From Thermoflexales bacterium (GTDB lineage Bacteria; Chloroflexota; Anaerolineae; B4-G1), in the NCBI GenBank assembly GCA_007118795.1, contig SKQX01000120.1:1-5629 (forward strand): a stretch of 5,629 nucleotides of DNA. Direction: 5' to 3'. Under the pieces are notes generated by a model, which saw only the letters and a list, made by a program, of their open reading frames with translations, ran no database searches and was not told the origin of the DNA. Position 1 is the stretch's first letter, and every line of letters starts with the position of its first letter. Shown here piece by piece: positions 1-5,629 of this stretch. The position numbers and the translations under genes are program-made.

Positions 1-537
1 CACGACCGTCGGTCTACGGGCGCAATGCCGGCCTGAACGAAGCGGGGCTGGCACGCGCCAGTTCGGCACCCGTCCATTCGCGCTAGGCCCGCACGTCGGT
101 CGCGACAGCTTGCCGGACGCCGGGTCTGACCAGCCTGCGAGACTCTCCGTCGTTCACTCGCAGAGATGGGCATGCCAGTAGTCAGGCTCATGGAACGAGT
201 GCGTCTTCGCCCGCAGACCCGCCTCCGGACATAAGCATACCACAACTGGACCGCGGGCGGAAATGCGCTTTAGGCCAGGCGTCTTTTTCTTCCAGGAGCC
301 CGTTGGGAATGGGATCTACCAAGAAAGCGCAATGGCTATGCGAGAGTTGATTCGGAAGCGAGTCGAGAGTAGGTGGGCTGCCCCCCCTCACCCTAACCCT
401 CTCCCCAGGGGGGAGAGGGGATACGCGGCGGGCGCGGCTTGAGGCGCGCTAAGGGAACTTGCCAAGCCGGCCACCACCGGTGTTATCAGAACTAGACAGG
501 TGTCCGCTCCTCAGGATAACAGGTGCGGTTGCGAAAC
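1..537. other. Stretch without a convincing gene
   Basis: This region lies downstream of the putative adhesin gene. The frames crossing it are short and carry no recognisable motif, ribosome binding site or protein-like composition. A plus-strand frame is open from the left edge to a TAG at 176-178, and another to a TAG at 84-86. Either could be the tail of a gene beginning outside the window, but nothing supports this. No tRNA-like T-arm or cloverleaf was seen by eye. The only clear structure is the hairpin repeat at 381-420. It may be an ordinary intergenic region or decayed sequence. Confidence 0.55.
381..420. repeat. C-rich/G-rich hairpin repeat (REP-like)
   Basis: The arms CCCTCTCCCC (397-406) and GGGGAGAGGG (410-419) are perfect reverse complements, giving a 10-bp stem with a 3-base loop. 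A C-rich leader containing CACCCTAACC precedes them. Elements of this form, a C-rich leader followed by a CTCTCCCC/GGGGAGAG hairpin, are known to me as dispersed intergenic repeats in many GC-rich bacterial genomes. Only one copy is in view, so dispersal is inferred. It lies about 120 bases past the stop of the adhesin-like gene and could stop transcription or protect the RNA end, but there is no T-run typical of an intrinsic terminator. Confidence 0.6.
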
Positions 538-1419
538 TTAGGGCAAGGGCTCGATTCTGATATTGCCTGCTGCGCTGCGCAGGATGACGTTCGGGCTGAC
601 GGGGGTCATATTGGCGCCCCCCTTCAGCCACTGGCCCACGGTGCCCCCGGTCTGCAGATCCTCCAGCTCGAAGTCGGAGATGACGGATCCCACGTCCGTC
701 TCTGCATCCACGGTGAAGGGCGTGTCGGCCGGTACGGCGAAACGGACGTTCCCGGCTGAAGTCCTGAGCGCCACCTCCCACGGAAGGGGGTCAGGGTCCG
801 GGTCGAGCACGCGCCCTTCGAAGTCGACGTTTCCTGCCGAGTTCTGCACGTCGACGTACTCGGTCACGGTCATGTCCCGCATGCGGACGTTCCCGGCATC
901 GCTTCGCACCCGGATGCTGCCCTGCGTGCCTTCGACGTGGACGTTCCCGGCCTCGTTCAAGACGATGACATCGGTTTCCTCCGGGACGGTCACGTCCAGA
1001 TTGACCGTGACCTGGCCGAGCCCGAAACCCTCGACACCCAGCACCTGTACCGATGCTCGGTTCCCGTTGGCGGTGACCCGCACCTCGACCTGCTGCAGGA
1101 GCCTCTGACCCTCCGGACCGAAGATAGAACGGGCCTCCTTGGTCGCTTCCACGAGGACCACGTCCGCCGGGTCGCCCGCCCGGATGGTCACGTTCCCCCA
1201 AGGGTTTCTCAGATCGAGGGTCGCCGGTGTACGGATCCCGACTTCCGACACGACCGTCTCCTGCACGCCGGTGACGAACATCTCTGGCACCCGCACGGGA
1301 TCGGTCACGGCCGATCCGCGATAAACAAATACGGCCCCCAGGGCCGCACAGGCCACGGCGCACGCCAGGATGAAGACCAGGAGCACCACGATTACAACGA
1401 TCCAGGTTGTTCTAGTCAT
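538..1419 (-). CDS. Membrane-anchored DUF4097-type putative adhesin (beta-solenoid-like)
   Basis: The 293-aa protein has an N-terminal hydrophobic segment (residues about 6-33) followed by a repetitive, beta-rich outer domain. Short turns of the form GNV or GNI recur at residues 75, 158, 176, 196, 223 and 285, with a degenerate GSV at 244. Each sits between alternating hydrophobic strands about 20 residues apart, as expected for DUF4097/'putative adhesin' proteins that fold as a stacked beta structure. Family members are cell-surface or membrane-associated and their biochemical role is mostly unknown, so 'adhesin' is only a family label. C20 (context ILAC) and C24 lie in the hydrophobic segment. 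The first weakly resembles a lipobox, but the hydrophobic run continues past it, so a simple membrane anchor is more likely. The ATG is supported by GGAAGGA (1429-1435) nine bases upstream. It starts 171 bases after the pepF stop, with a hairpin between, so co-transcription is uncertain. Confidence 0.8.
   Translation of the reverse strand: MTRTTWIVVIVVLLVFILACAVACAALGAVFVYRGSAVTDPVRVPEMFVTGVQETVVSEVGIRTPATLDLRNPWGNVTIRAGDPADVVLVEATKEARSIFGPEGQRLLQQVEVRVTANGNRASVQVLGVEGFGLGQVTVNLDVTVPEETDVIVLNEAGNVHVEGTQGSIRVRSDAGNVRMRDMTVTEYVDVQNSAGNVDFEGRVLDPDPDPLPWEVALRTSAGNVRFAVPADTPFTVDAETDVGSVISDFELEDLQTGGTVGQWLKGGANMTPVSPNVILRSAAGNIRIEPLP
744..951 (-). repeat. Repeated 13-bp motif inside the adhesin-like gene
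   Basis: The plus-strand 13-mer GGACGTTCCCGGC occurs exactly three times, at 744-756, 885-897 and 939-951. Diverged relatives lie near 824-840 and 1189-1200. On the coding strand it spells the AGNV turn. The repetition reflects repeated protein structure and probable internal duplication of the solenoid unit, not a separate DNA element. Confidence 0.6.
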
Positions 1420-1512
1420 AGAAGCACGTCCTTCCCTAATATGGTCTCCAAGCCGATGGGTTGGTCCGACTGCTTAGCATTCTGCCACAACGCACGGGTC
1501 CGGACACCGCCC

Positions 1513-1535
1513 GACGGGCTGGATCCCAGCCTGTC
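1513..1535. repeat. Near-perfect inverted repeat between pepF and the adhesin-like gene
   Basis: Arms 1513-1522 and 1526-1535 surround a 3-base loop. Nine of ten pairs are Watson-Crick. The remaining pair (1516/1532) is G-U in a plus-strand RNA and an A-C mismatch in a minus-strand RNA. The hairpin starts about 55 bases after the pepF stop. It could end or stabilise the pepF transcript, but no T-run follows on the minus strand, so it is not a classic intrinsic terminator. The rest of the 171-base gap shows no promoter I would defend. Confidence 0.45.
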
Positions 1536-1590
1536 ATGGTGACCAGTCTCGAGCCGGACAGGAGGGCAGGATCGGCGCGGCGGGGGAGGC

Positions 1591-3396
1591 TTACAGCACC
1601 AACCCCTCCAGGCGATCCACCACTGCCGCCATGGCGGCAAAGGCCCGCTCCACGGGCTCCGGCGTCGTCAGGTCCACCCCCGCTGCCTCCAGCGCATCCA
1701 GGGGGTAGACAGACCCCCCCGCGCTCAGGAAGTCGCGGTAGGCCTCCGCTGCGCCTGGATCGCCGGAGAGCAAGCGCTGAGCCAGGGCGTGGGCACCGGA
1801 TATCCCCGTGGCGTACTGGTAGACGTAGAAGTTCATGTACATGTGAGCGAACTGGGCCCACGCAATTCCCGTGCGGTCACGGTCGAAGACGACGTCCTCG
1901 CCGTATCCCTCCCCGAAGAGGCCGGCGGTCAGATCGATCATACTACGGGCATTGACCGGCGCCCCGCGCTCGACGCGTTCGTGCATCTCCAACTCGAATC
2001 GGGCCAAGGTGGGCATGATGAAGAAGTAGCGATGGAAGTTGGACATGGTCTCGTCGATGAGGGCCAGCTGGAAATCCGGATCCTCCTCCGTCCGGAACAG
2101 GTAGTCCCGAACCATGGCCTGGTGGAAGTTGGAGGCCACCTCGGCCACGAACAACGAGTAGCGGCCGTAGACGTACGGCTGGCGCTTTCGAGTCAGATAG
2201 GAGTGCATGGAATGGCCCAGCTCGTGCGCCAGGGTGCTCAGACTGAATACGTCATCGGCATAGCTCATCATGATGAAGGGCTGCGTATCGTAGGCACCAC
2301 TGGAGAAGGCCCCCTGACGCTTTCCCCGGTTCCGCGCCCGATCCACCCAACGATCGTCCCAGCAGCCGCGACGCACGGCGGAGACGTATTCGTCGCCCAG
2401 GGGTTCCAACCCGGCGCAGATCCATTCCACCGCCCGCTCGTAGGGCACCTCGACCTTCGCCTCAGCCAGCGGCGCCTTCAGGTCATAGGCGTGTAATGCC
2501 TCGAACCCCAGGGCGCGCCGACGGACGCGCCAATAGCGGTGCCAAGTCGGGAGGTTCGCCTTGAAGACGGCGATGAGATTGTGGAACACGTCGGTGGGAA
2601 CATTGTTCGGGAAGAGCGAAGCCTCCAGGGACGACGAGTAGCGGCGGGCTCGGGCGTTGAACACATCGCGCTTCAGACCCGTGGTCTGAAGCCCGGCCAC
2701 GGTGTTCTGGAAGGCGAGGTAACCATCGGCGTAGTGGTTCCAGGCGGTGCGCCGCACCTCCCGATCCTGGTGGGTGATCAGGTCGCCGATACTGCTCTGC
2801 CCCACCTCCATCTCCACCCCTTCGCTGTCGCGGGCTGGGTCGAAGCGGAGATCCGCGTTGGTGAGCATCCCGTAAGTGGAGGGGACACCGGCGAGGGGAT
2901 CTGTCGCCAGGGCGAGCACCTCCTCCACATCCACCGGTCGCACGTGGTCCCTCTGGCGTTCGAGATCGTCCACGTAGTGGGCATAGATGGCGAGGTCGGG
3001 CTCCTGGTCCAACCAACTGCGCAAGGTGTCAAAACCCACGGCCGCGAGCTCCGGTTGGATGAAGCTGGCGGCGGCAGCAGCCTCGGCCATCAGGCTTCGG
3101 GCTTGACCGGCCCGAGCCGCCGCCTCCTGATCCGACACGTCGACGGAGCTGGCCAGGAAGGCGTAGACAGCCACCTGCTCCGCCAGGCGCATCACCTCCT
3201 GCCAGACGTCCAGGCATTCAGCCAGCGTCTGCGGGCCCTCAGCCAATCGGCCCTCAAAGGCTTCGATCTCAGCAAGCCGCGCCTGTACCGCTCGATAGGC
3301 GGCCTCCCACTCCTCCAGCGAGTCGAAGATGCTCGCCAGATCCCAGGTCTCCTCCACCGGCACCTCATCGCGGGGCGGCAGGGCAACTGTTCCCAT
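1591..3396 (-). CDS. pepF: Oligoendopeptidase F, zinc metallopeptidase family M3
   Basis: This enzyme hydrolyses peptide bonds within short oligopeptides in the cytoplasm. There is no signal peptide or membrane segment. Counting from the ATG at 3396 the protein is 601 aa, the usual family length of about 600. It opens with the typical W-D-L segment (about residues 18-21), then the helical M3 N-terminal domain (about 110-190) and the catalytic domain (about 195-580). The zinc motif HELGH is at 391-395, with H391 and H395 as ligands and E392 as catalytic base. The third ligand is most likely E419 in AEVAS. Other family signatures are NRGKRQGAF upstream of the zinc site and the late HMYMNFYVYQYATG block (from about 518), which shapes the substrate site. 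No catalytic residue is missing. A GTG at 3405 would add three residues, but it overlaps the ribosome binding site, so the ATG is preferred. The gene ends in TAA. Its neighbours, two ABC permeases and an adhesin-like protein, do not define a substrate. A housekeeping role in peptide turnover is the default. Confidence 0.95.
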   Translation of the reverse strand: MGTVALPPRDEVPVEETWDLASIFDSLEEWEAAYRAVQARLAEIEAFEGRLAEGPQTLAECLDVWQEVMRLAEQVAVYAFLASSVDVSDQEAAARAGQARSLMAEAAAAASFIQPELAAVGFDTLRSWLDQEPDLAIYAHYVDDLERQRDHVRPVDVEEVLALATDPLAGVPSTYGMLTNADLRFDPARDSEGVEMEVGQSSIGDLITHQDREVRRTAWNHYADGYLAFQNTVAGLQTTGLKRDVFNARARRYSSSLEASLFPNNVPTDVFHNLIAVFKANLPTWHRYWRVRRRALGFEALHAYDLKAPLAEAKVEVPYERAVEWICAGLEPLGDEYVSAVRRGCWDDRWVDRARNRGKRQGAFSSGAYDTQPFIMMSYADDVFSLSTLAHELGHSMHSYLTRKRQPYVYGRYSLFVAEVASNFHQAMVRDYLFRTEEDPDFQLALIDETMSNFHRYFFIMPTLARFELEMHERVERGAPVNARSMIDLTAGLFGEGYGEDVVFDRDRTGIAWAQFAHMYMNFYVYQYATGISGAHALAQRLLSGDPGAAEAYRDFLSAGGSVYPLDALEAAGVDLTTPEPVERAFAAMAAVVDRLEGLVL

Positions 3397-3404
3397 GTGA
3401 TTCA

Positions 3405-3410
3405 CTCCTT
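3405..3410 (-). promoter_or_regulatory. Ribosome binding site that fixes the pepF start
   Basis: The minus strand reads AAGGAG here, followed by an 8-base spacer to the ATG at 3396-3394, an ideal Shine-Dalgarno arrangement. The upstream GTG at 3405-3403 begins on the last G of this site and so could not be served by it. Confidence 0.75.
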
Positions 3411-3465
3411 ATTTGATGGCCTACCACTACTCTGCTTGGACGGGAACTCCGTCCTTTCGCGTTCT

Positions 3466-3474
3466 ATTGTACCA
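3466..3474 (-). promoter_or_regulatory. Candidate extended -10 promoter for pepF
   Basis: The minus strand reads TGGTACAAT, a TGn extension plus a -10 hexamer matching TATAAT at five of six positions. It lies about 70 bases before the pepF ATG, in the least GC-rich part of the gap, leaving a leader of roughly 60 bases. No good -35 box is found at 16-18 bp spacing (TGGTTG at 17 bp is poor), but extended -10 promoters tolerate this. It assumes a sigma-70-like consensus holds in this organism. Confidence 0.4.
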
Positions 3475-3683
3475 TCGACACCCGCACCCAACCAGCGGGT
3501 CTTGATAGATTTGACCACAGGGCTGTAGACTCGCTGAGTGTTTCCCTCGGGAATGGTGGCGCGGCCGAGATCCGGAGCTGAGGCTCCCTGACGTTTCGAG
3601 GCCTCCGGGCCCGGGCGCGCGGCCCAGGGGAGCAGAGGGAGGATCGCGGCGAGGAGGACCAGAAGTGTGGGGAGGACCCGATA

Positions 3684-5045
3684 TCACTCAACCTTCAGGG
3701 CGACGATGGGCACGAGGCGGGCGGCGCGGGAGGCCGGAACGGCTCCCGCGATGAGCCCCACGATCCCTGCGAACCCCATAGTGAAGAACGGCAGCCAGAG
3801 CGGGGTGTAGGTGCTGGCCGAGGGGAGGCCGACCAGGCGCACGGGCCCGCCGAGTCTCAACAGCCCACTCAGCAGCAGGCCAACCGCCACGCCCCCCACC
3901 CCACCGAGCACGCCGATGGCGCCGGACTCGGCCAAGAAGATGGTCACCACGTCCCGATTCGAGGCGCCGATGGCCTTCATTAACCCAATCTCACGGGTTC
4001 GTTCGGTGACCGACATAAGCATGGTGTTGGAGATGCCGAAAGCCGCTACCACCAGTGAGATGGCGCCGATGATGCCCAGGAAGATCTGGAGGCCAGTGAA
4101 GAAGGCGCTCCACTCCTCCAACTGCCGCCGCTCGGTGTAGACGGGGAACCCCAACTCGGTCAACGCTTCCTCCACCATCCCGGTGGTGCGGAGGTCCACA
4201 GCCTGGAGGACGACCCCGCTGTAGCCCTGGCGTGCCGGATCCCGGGGCTGCCCCGCGCGGGCCGCGTGCATCCAGTTGTTATACTCCAAGACGTCGCGCT
4301 CCAACATAATGAGCCCTTGGTCATATAGGTAGCCCCTGGGAGCCAGGACACCCACCACCTTGACCCGCACCCTGAGCTGCACGTGGTTGCCCTCAGTGTC
4401 GAGGCTGGTGAAGCGTACGGTGAGAGTCTCACCCAGCAGGTCGGGAGGCGGCGCAGGGGTCGGTGTGGGGCGAGCTTGAGGGCCCGATGAGGAAGCCGCC
4501 CGAAGCGCGGGATCGTAGAGCTGCGAAGCAAACCCGGCACCGACGACGGCCTCGCCCCGGCCCAGCTCCAGGGAACCGGCGGCTGGCTCAAGACCCAACT
4601 GGGGCAGGAGGGAGGGTTCCATGCCGCGGATGAAGCCCGAACCGCGCAGCGCCCCATACTCGACGTCGGCGGTGCCCATCAGGTTCTCATAGACGGCGAC
4701 CCACTCCACACCGGGTAGTTCAGCGAACTGATCGCGCATCGCCTGGTCGACCACGGGCATCTGGTCTAACACGCTGCTGCAGCGGCTGGGCACGTCCTGA
4801 GAGGCCATCCCGTCCAGCTCAGCTCCCGAAACGACCTTGAAATGGACCGGCGGGTTGAAGGAGATCTCGGTCAGCGCGGCACCGGAGGTCAGGTCAGCGG
4901 ACAGGCGCTCCAAGCCCGCGCCTAAGGAGACGAGGACGACAAGCGCCGCCGTCCCGATGACAACGCCGAGGGCCGTCATCACCACACGCCCCTTCATACG
5001 CTGTAGGTTGCCAAGGACCAGCAAGAGGAGATCACGGCCGTTCAT
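3684..5045 (-). CDS. MacB/FtsX-type ABC transporter permease
   Basis: This 453-aa inner-membrane permease has the MacB layout. A short cytoplasmic start and first membrane helix (about 20-44, in the typical NLQRMKGRVVMTALGVVIGTAALV context) are followed by a large extracytoplasmic core domain (about 45-310) and three C-terminal helices (about 317-345, 369-396, 416-438). The family hallmark ERTREIGLMKAIGAS (348-362) lies between helices 2 and 3. Such proteins pair with a separate ATPase and use mechanotransmission to move substrates, or to drive lipoprotein or peptide export. The substrate here is unknown. The start is secure: the ATG at 5045 has GGAG five bases upstream, and no other start codon lies between it and the in-frame stop at 5081-5079. 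The extracytoplasmic domain contains a Pro/Thr insert (PTPTPAPPP, 193-201), probably a flexible loop. It follows the other permease by 88 bp and resembles it strongly, so the two may form a heterodimer or be separate duplicated units. No ATP-binding protein is in view. Confidence 0.88.
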   Translation of the reverse strand: MNGRDLLLLVLGNLQRMKGRVVMTALGVVIGTAALVVLVSLGAGLERLSADLTSGAALTEISFNPPVHFKVVSGAELDGMASQDVPSRCSSVLDQMPVVDQAMRDQFAELPGVEWVAVYENLMGTADVEYGALRGSGFIRGMEPSLLPQLGLEPAAGSLELGRGEAVVGAGFASQLYDPALRAASSSGPQARPTPTPAPPPDLLGETLTVRFTSLDTEGNHVQLRVRVKVVGVLAPRGYLYDQGLIMLERDVLEYNNWMHAARAGQPRDPARQGYSGVVLQAVDLRTTGMVEEALTELGFPVYTERRQLEEWSAFFTGLQIFLGIIGAISLVVAAFGISNTMLMSVTERTREIGLMKAIGASNRDVVTIFLAESGAIGVLGGVGGVAVGLLLSGLLRLGGPVRLVGLPSASTYTPLWLPFFTMGFAGIVGLIAGAVPASRAARLVPIVALKVE

Positions 5046-5133
5046 CGCGGCTCCGATGTCGCCGGGGAGGGCCGCGCGTCAGGTAGGCCGGAGGGTATGG
5101 AGCCCAGCTGCAGCGCGGCGGCCAGTCTGGGCA

Positions 5134-5629
5134 TCATCCCAGCCTCAGTGCCGCGATAGGACTCATGCGAGCAGCGCGCCGAGCCGGGTACACCCCCGAC
5201 GCGATGCCCACGACGATGGCGAACCCGACGGTGAAGAACGGCAGCCAAACGGGGGTGGATGCGCGAAGGACAGTGCCAGATCCAAACATCTGCTCCAAGA
5301 GGGCAGCGTTACCGCCGACAAGATTGACGAGGGCATTGACGCCCAGCCCCGCGAGCACGCCGCCGACGCCTCCGAGCAACCCGATGGTTCCCGCCTCGCC
5401 GAGGAAAACCCACAGGATGTCGCTGTTCGAAGCACCGACGGCCTTCATAAGGCCGATCTCGCGGGTGCGCTCCACAATCGCCATAAGCATGGTGTTGGCG
5501 ATGCTGAAGGCCGAGACCAGGAGAGATATGGCAGCGATGCCACCCAGGAGTGCCTGCAACTCGTTGAAGTACTCCCCCAGGCTCTCGGCCTGTTCCCGTG
5601 CGGAGAAGACGTTGAGGCCCATGGCGACC
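5134..5629 (-). CDS. MacB/FtsX-type ABC transporter permease, C-terminal part (cut by window edge)
   Basis: The frame is open to the right edge, so the true start lies outside. An internal Met at 5622 is not a start, because the frame continues through it and the protein already begins mid-domain. The visible 164 or so residues hold the end of the extracytoplasmic domain (GLNVFSAREQ) and three membrane helices. The signature ERTREIGLMKAVGAS follows the first helix, and the C-terminal PARRAARMSPIAALRLG is typical of the family. Over the block from LQALLGG to the third helix, about 50 of 77 residues match the downstream permease by hand alignment, indicating a tandem duplication. The gene ends in TGA. 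Being upstream in the same direction, it probably shares a transcript with the next permease. The ATPase and adaptor, if present, should be beyond the edge. Confidence 0.88.
   Translation of the reverse strand, partial: VAMGLNVFSAREQAESLGEYFNELQALLGGIAAISLLVSAFSIANTMLMAIVERTREIGLMKAVGASNSDILWVFLGEAGTIGLLGGVGGVLAGLGVNALVNLVGGNAALLEQMFGSGTVLRASTPVWLPFFTVGFAIVVGIASGVYPARRAARMSPIAALRLG

Larger units (their letters stand above)
3402..3683 (-). other. Start-less open frame with signal-peptide-like beginning, possible gene remnant
   Basis: Directly after the TGA of the second permease, the same frame stays open for 93 codons to a TGA at 3404-3402. Its first residues form a positive-then-hydrophobic stretch (YRVLPTLLVLLAAILPLLPW) followed by AARPGPEASKR, which resembles an export signal with an A-x-A-like cleavage region. 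Codon third positions are strongly G/C in roughly the first 45 codons and looser afterwards, where the candidate pepF promoter lies. There is no ATG, GTG or TTG before the hydrophobic part. A GTG at 3687-3685 would enter this frame only after removal of one base. It may be the broken 5' end of an exported-protein gene, for example a transporter adaptor or lipoprotein. It may also be chance, since any pyrimidine-rich run encodes Leu and Pro. No family is recognised in the remainder. Confidence 0.25.

Noticed and set aside
135..163. CTGCGAG ... CTCGCAG inverted repeat
   Set aside because: Seven-base arms with a 15-base loop are within chance expectation, with no nearby gene or promoter to regulate.
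188..391. Minus-strand frame of 67 codons
   Set aside because: Its GTG start lies inside the hairpin repeat leader, no ribosome binding site is evident, and the translation is Pro/Ser/Gly-rich with no domain.
481..521. TGTTATC ... GATAACA inverted repeat downstream of the adhesin-like gene
   Set aside because: Seven-base arms 27 bases apart are about what chance gives in a 500-base stretch. There is no promoter beside it and no T-run.
1789..2496. Plus-strand open frame of 235 codons opposite pepF
   Set aside because: It is another shadow of the pepF coding strand, covering the region of the HELGH motif on the other strand. It shows no recognisable protein features.
2539..3528. Long plus-strand open frame (329 codons) opposite pepF
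   Set aside because: It is antisense to a fully conserved M3 peptidase with an intact zinc site. High GC with strong third-position bias keeps the opposite strand open, and the translation shows no family motif.
3605..3614. CCGGGCCCGG palindrome after the permease stop
   Set aside because: It has no loop and no T-run. Short self-complementary runs are common in such GC-rich sequence, so it is not called a terminator.
3402..3686. Programmed readthrough or recoding of the permease TGA
   Set aside because: The permease already ends at the normal family C-terminus, and the upstream permease also ends in TGA at the same place in the fold, so a 93-residue extension is not expected.
3427..3691. 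Two other minus-strand frames in the gap between the permease and pepF (starting GTG 3687 and TTG 3691)
   Set aside because: Both translate to Pro/Ser/Arg-rich sequence without a hydrophobic or conserved segment. If anything is coded here, the start-less third frame is the better candidate.
5042..5248. Minus-strand frame whose TGA overlaps the permease ATG (ATGA)
   Set aside because: The ATGA overlap looks like translational coupling, but most of the frame lies out of phase inside the upstream permease coding region and the peptide is Arg-rich, as expected of a GC-rich shadow frame.

Overview
The window reads as ordinary chromosomal DNA from a GC-rich free-living bacterium. All confident genes lie on the minus strand, so transcription runs from the right edge towards the left. 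I favour a Chloroflexota-like source, with low certainty. The hints are a Pro/Thr linker inside an exported domain, a MacB-type permease pair, a PepF peptidase beside a DUF4097-type protein, and a C-rich/G-rich hairpin repeat of a kind seen in many GC-rich genomes. No rRNA, tRNA or other marker fixes the taxonomy.

Layout in the direction of transcription: (1) 5629-5134, the C-terminal part of a MacB/FtsX-type ABC transporter permease, cut by the window edge. (2) 5045-3684, a second, complete permease of the same family, 453 aa, 88 bp downstream and clearly paralogous to the first. (3) 3683-3397, a 287-bp gap. It carries a start-less open frame that begins like a signal peptide, and nearer pepF a candidate extended -10 promoter and a strong ribosome binding site. 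(4) 3396-1591, oligoendopeptidase F (peptidase family M3), complete, with an intact zinc site. (5) 1590-1420, a gap with a near-perfect hairpin. (6) 1419-538, a membrane-anchored DUF4097-type putative adhesin with repeated AGNV turns. (7) 537-1, no convincing gene, but a 10-bp-stem hairpin repeat at 397-419.

The two permeases probably belong to one operon whose ATPase and any adaptor subunit would lie beyond the right edge. PepF appears to have its own promoter and is a cytoplasmic peptide-degrading enzyme. The adhesin-like gene follows it after a structured gap and may be transcribed separately. I see no defence system, mobile element, CRISPR array or clearly new system. The items most worth checking are the start-less signal-peptide-like frame after the second permease and the tandem permease pair with no ATPase in view.
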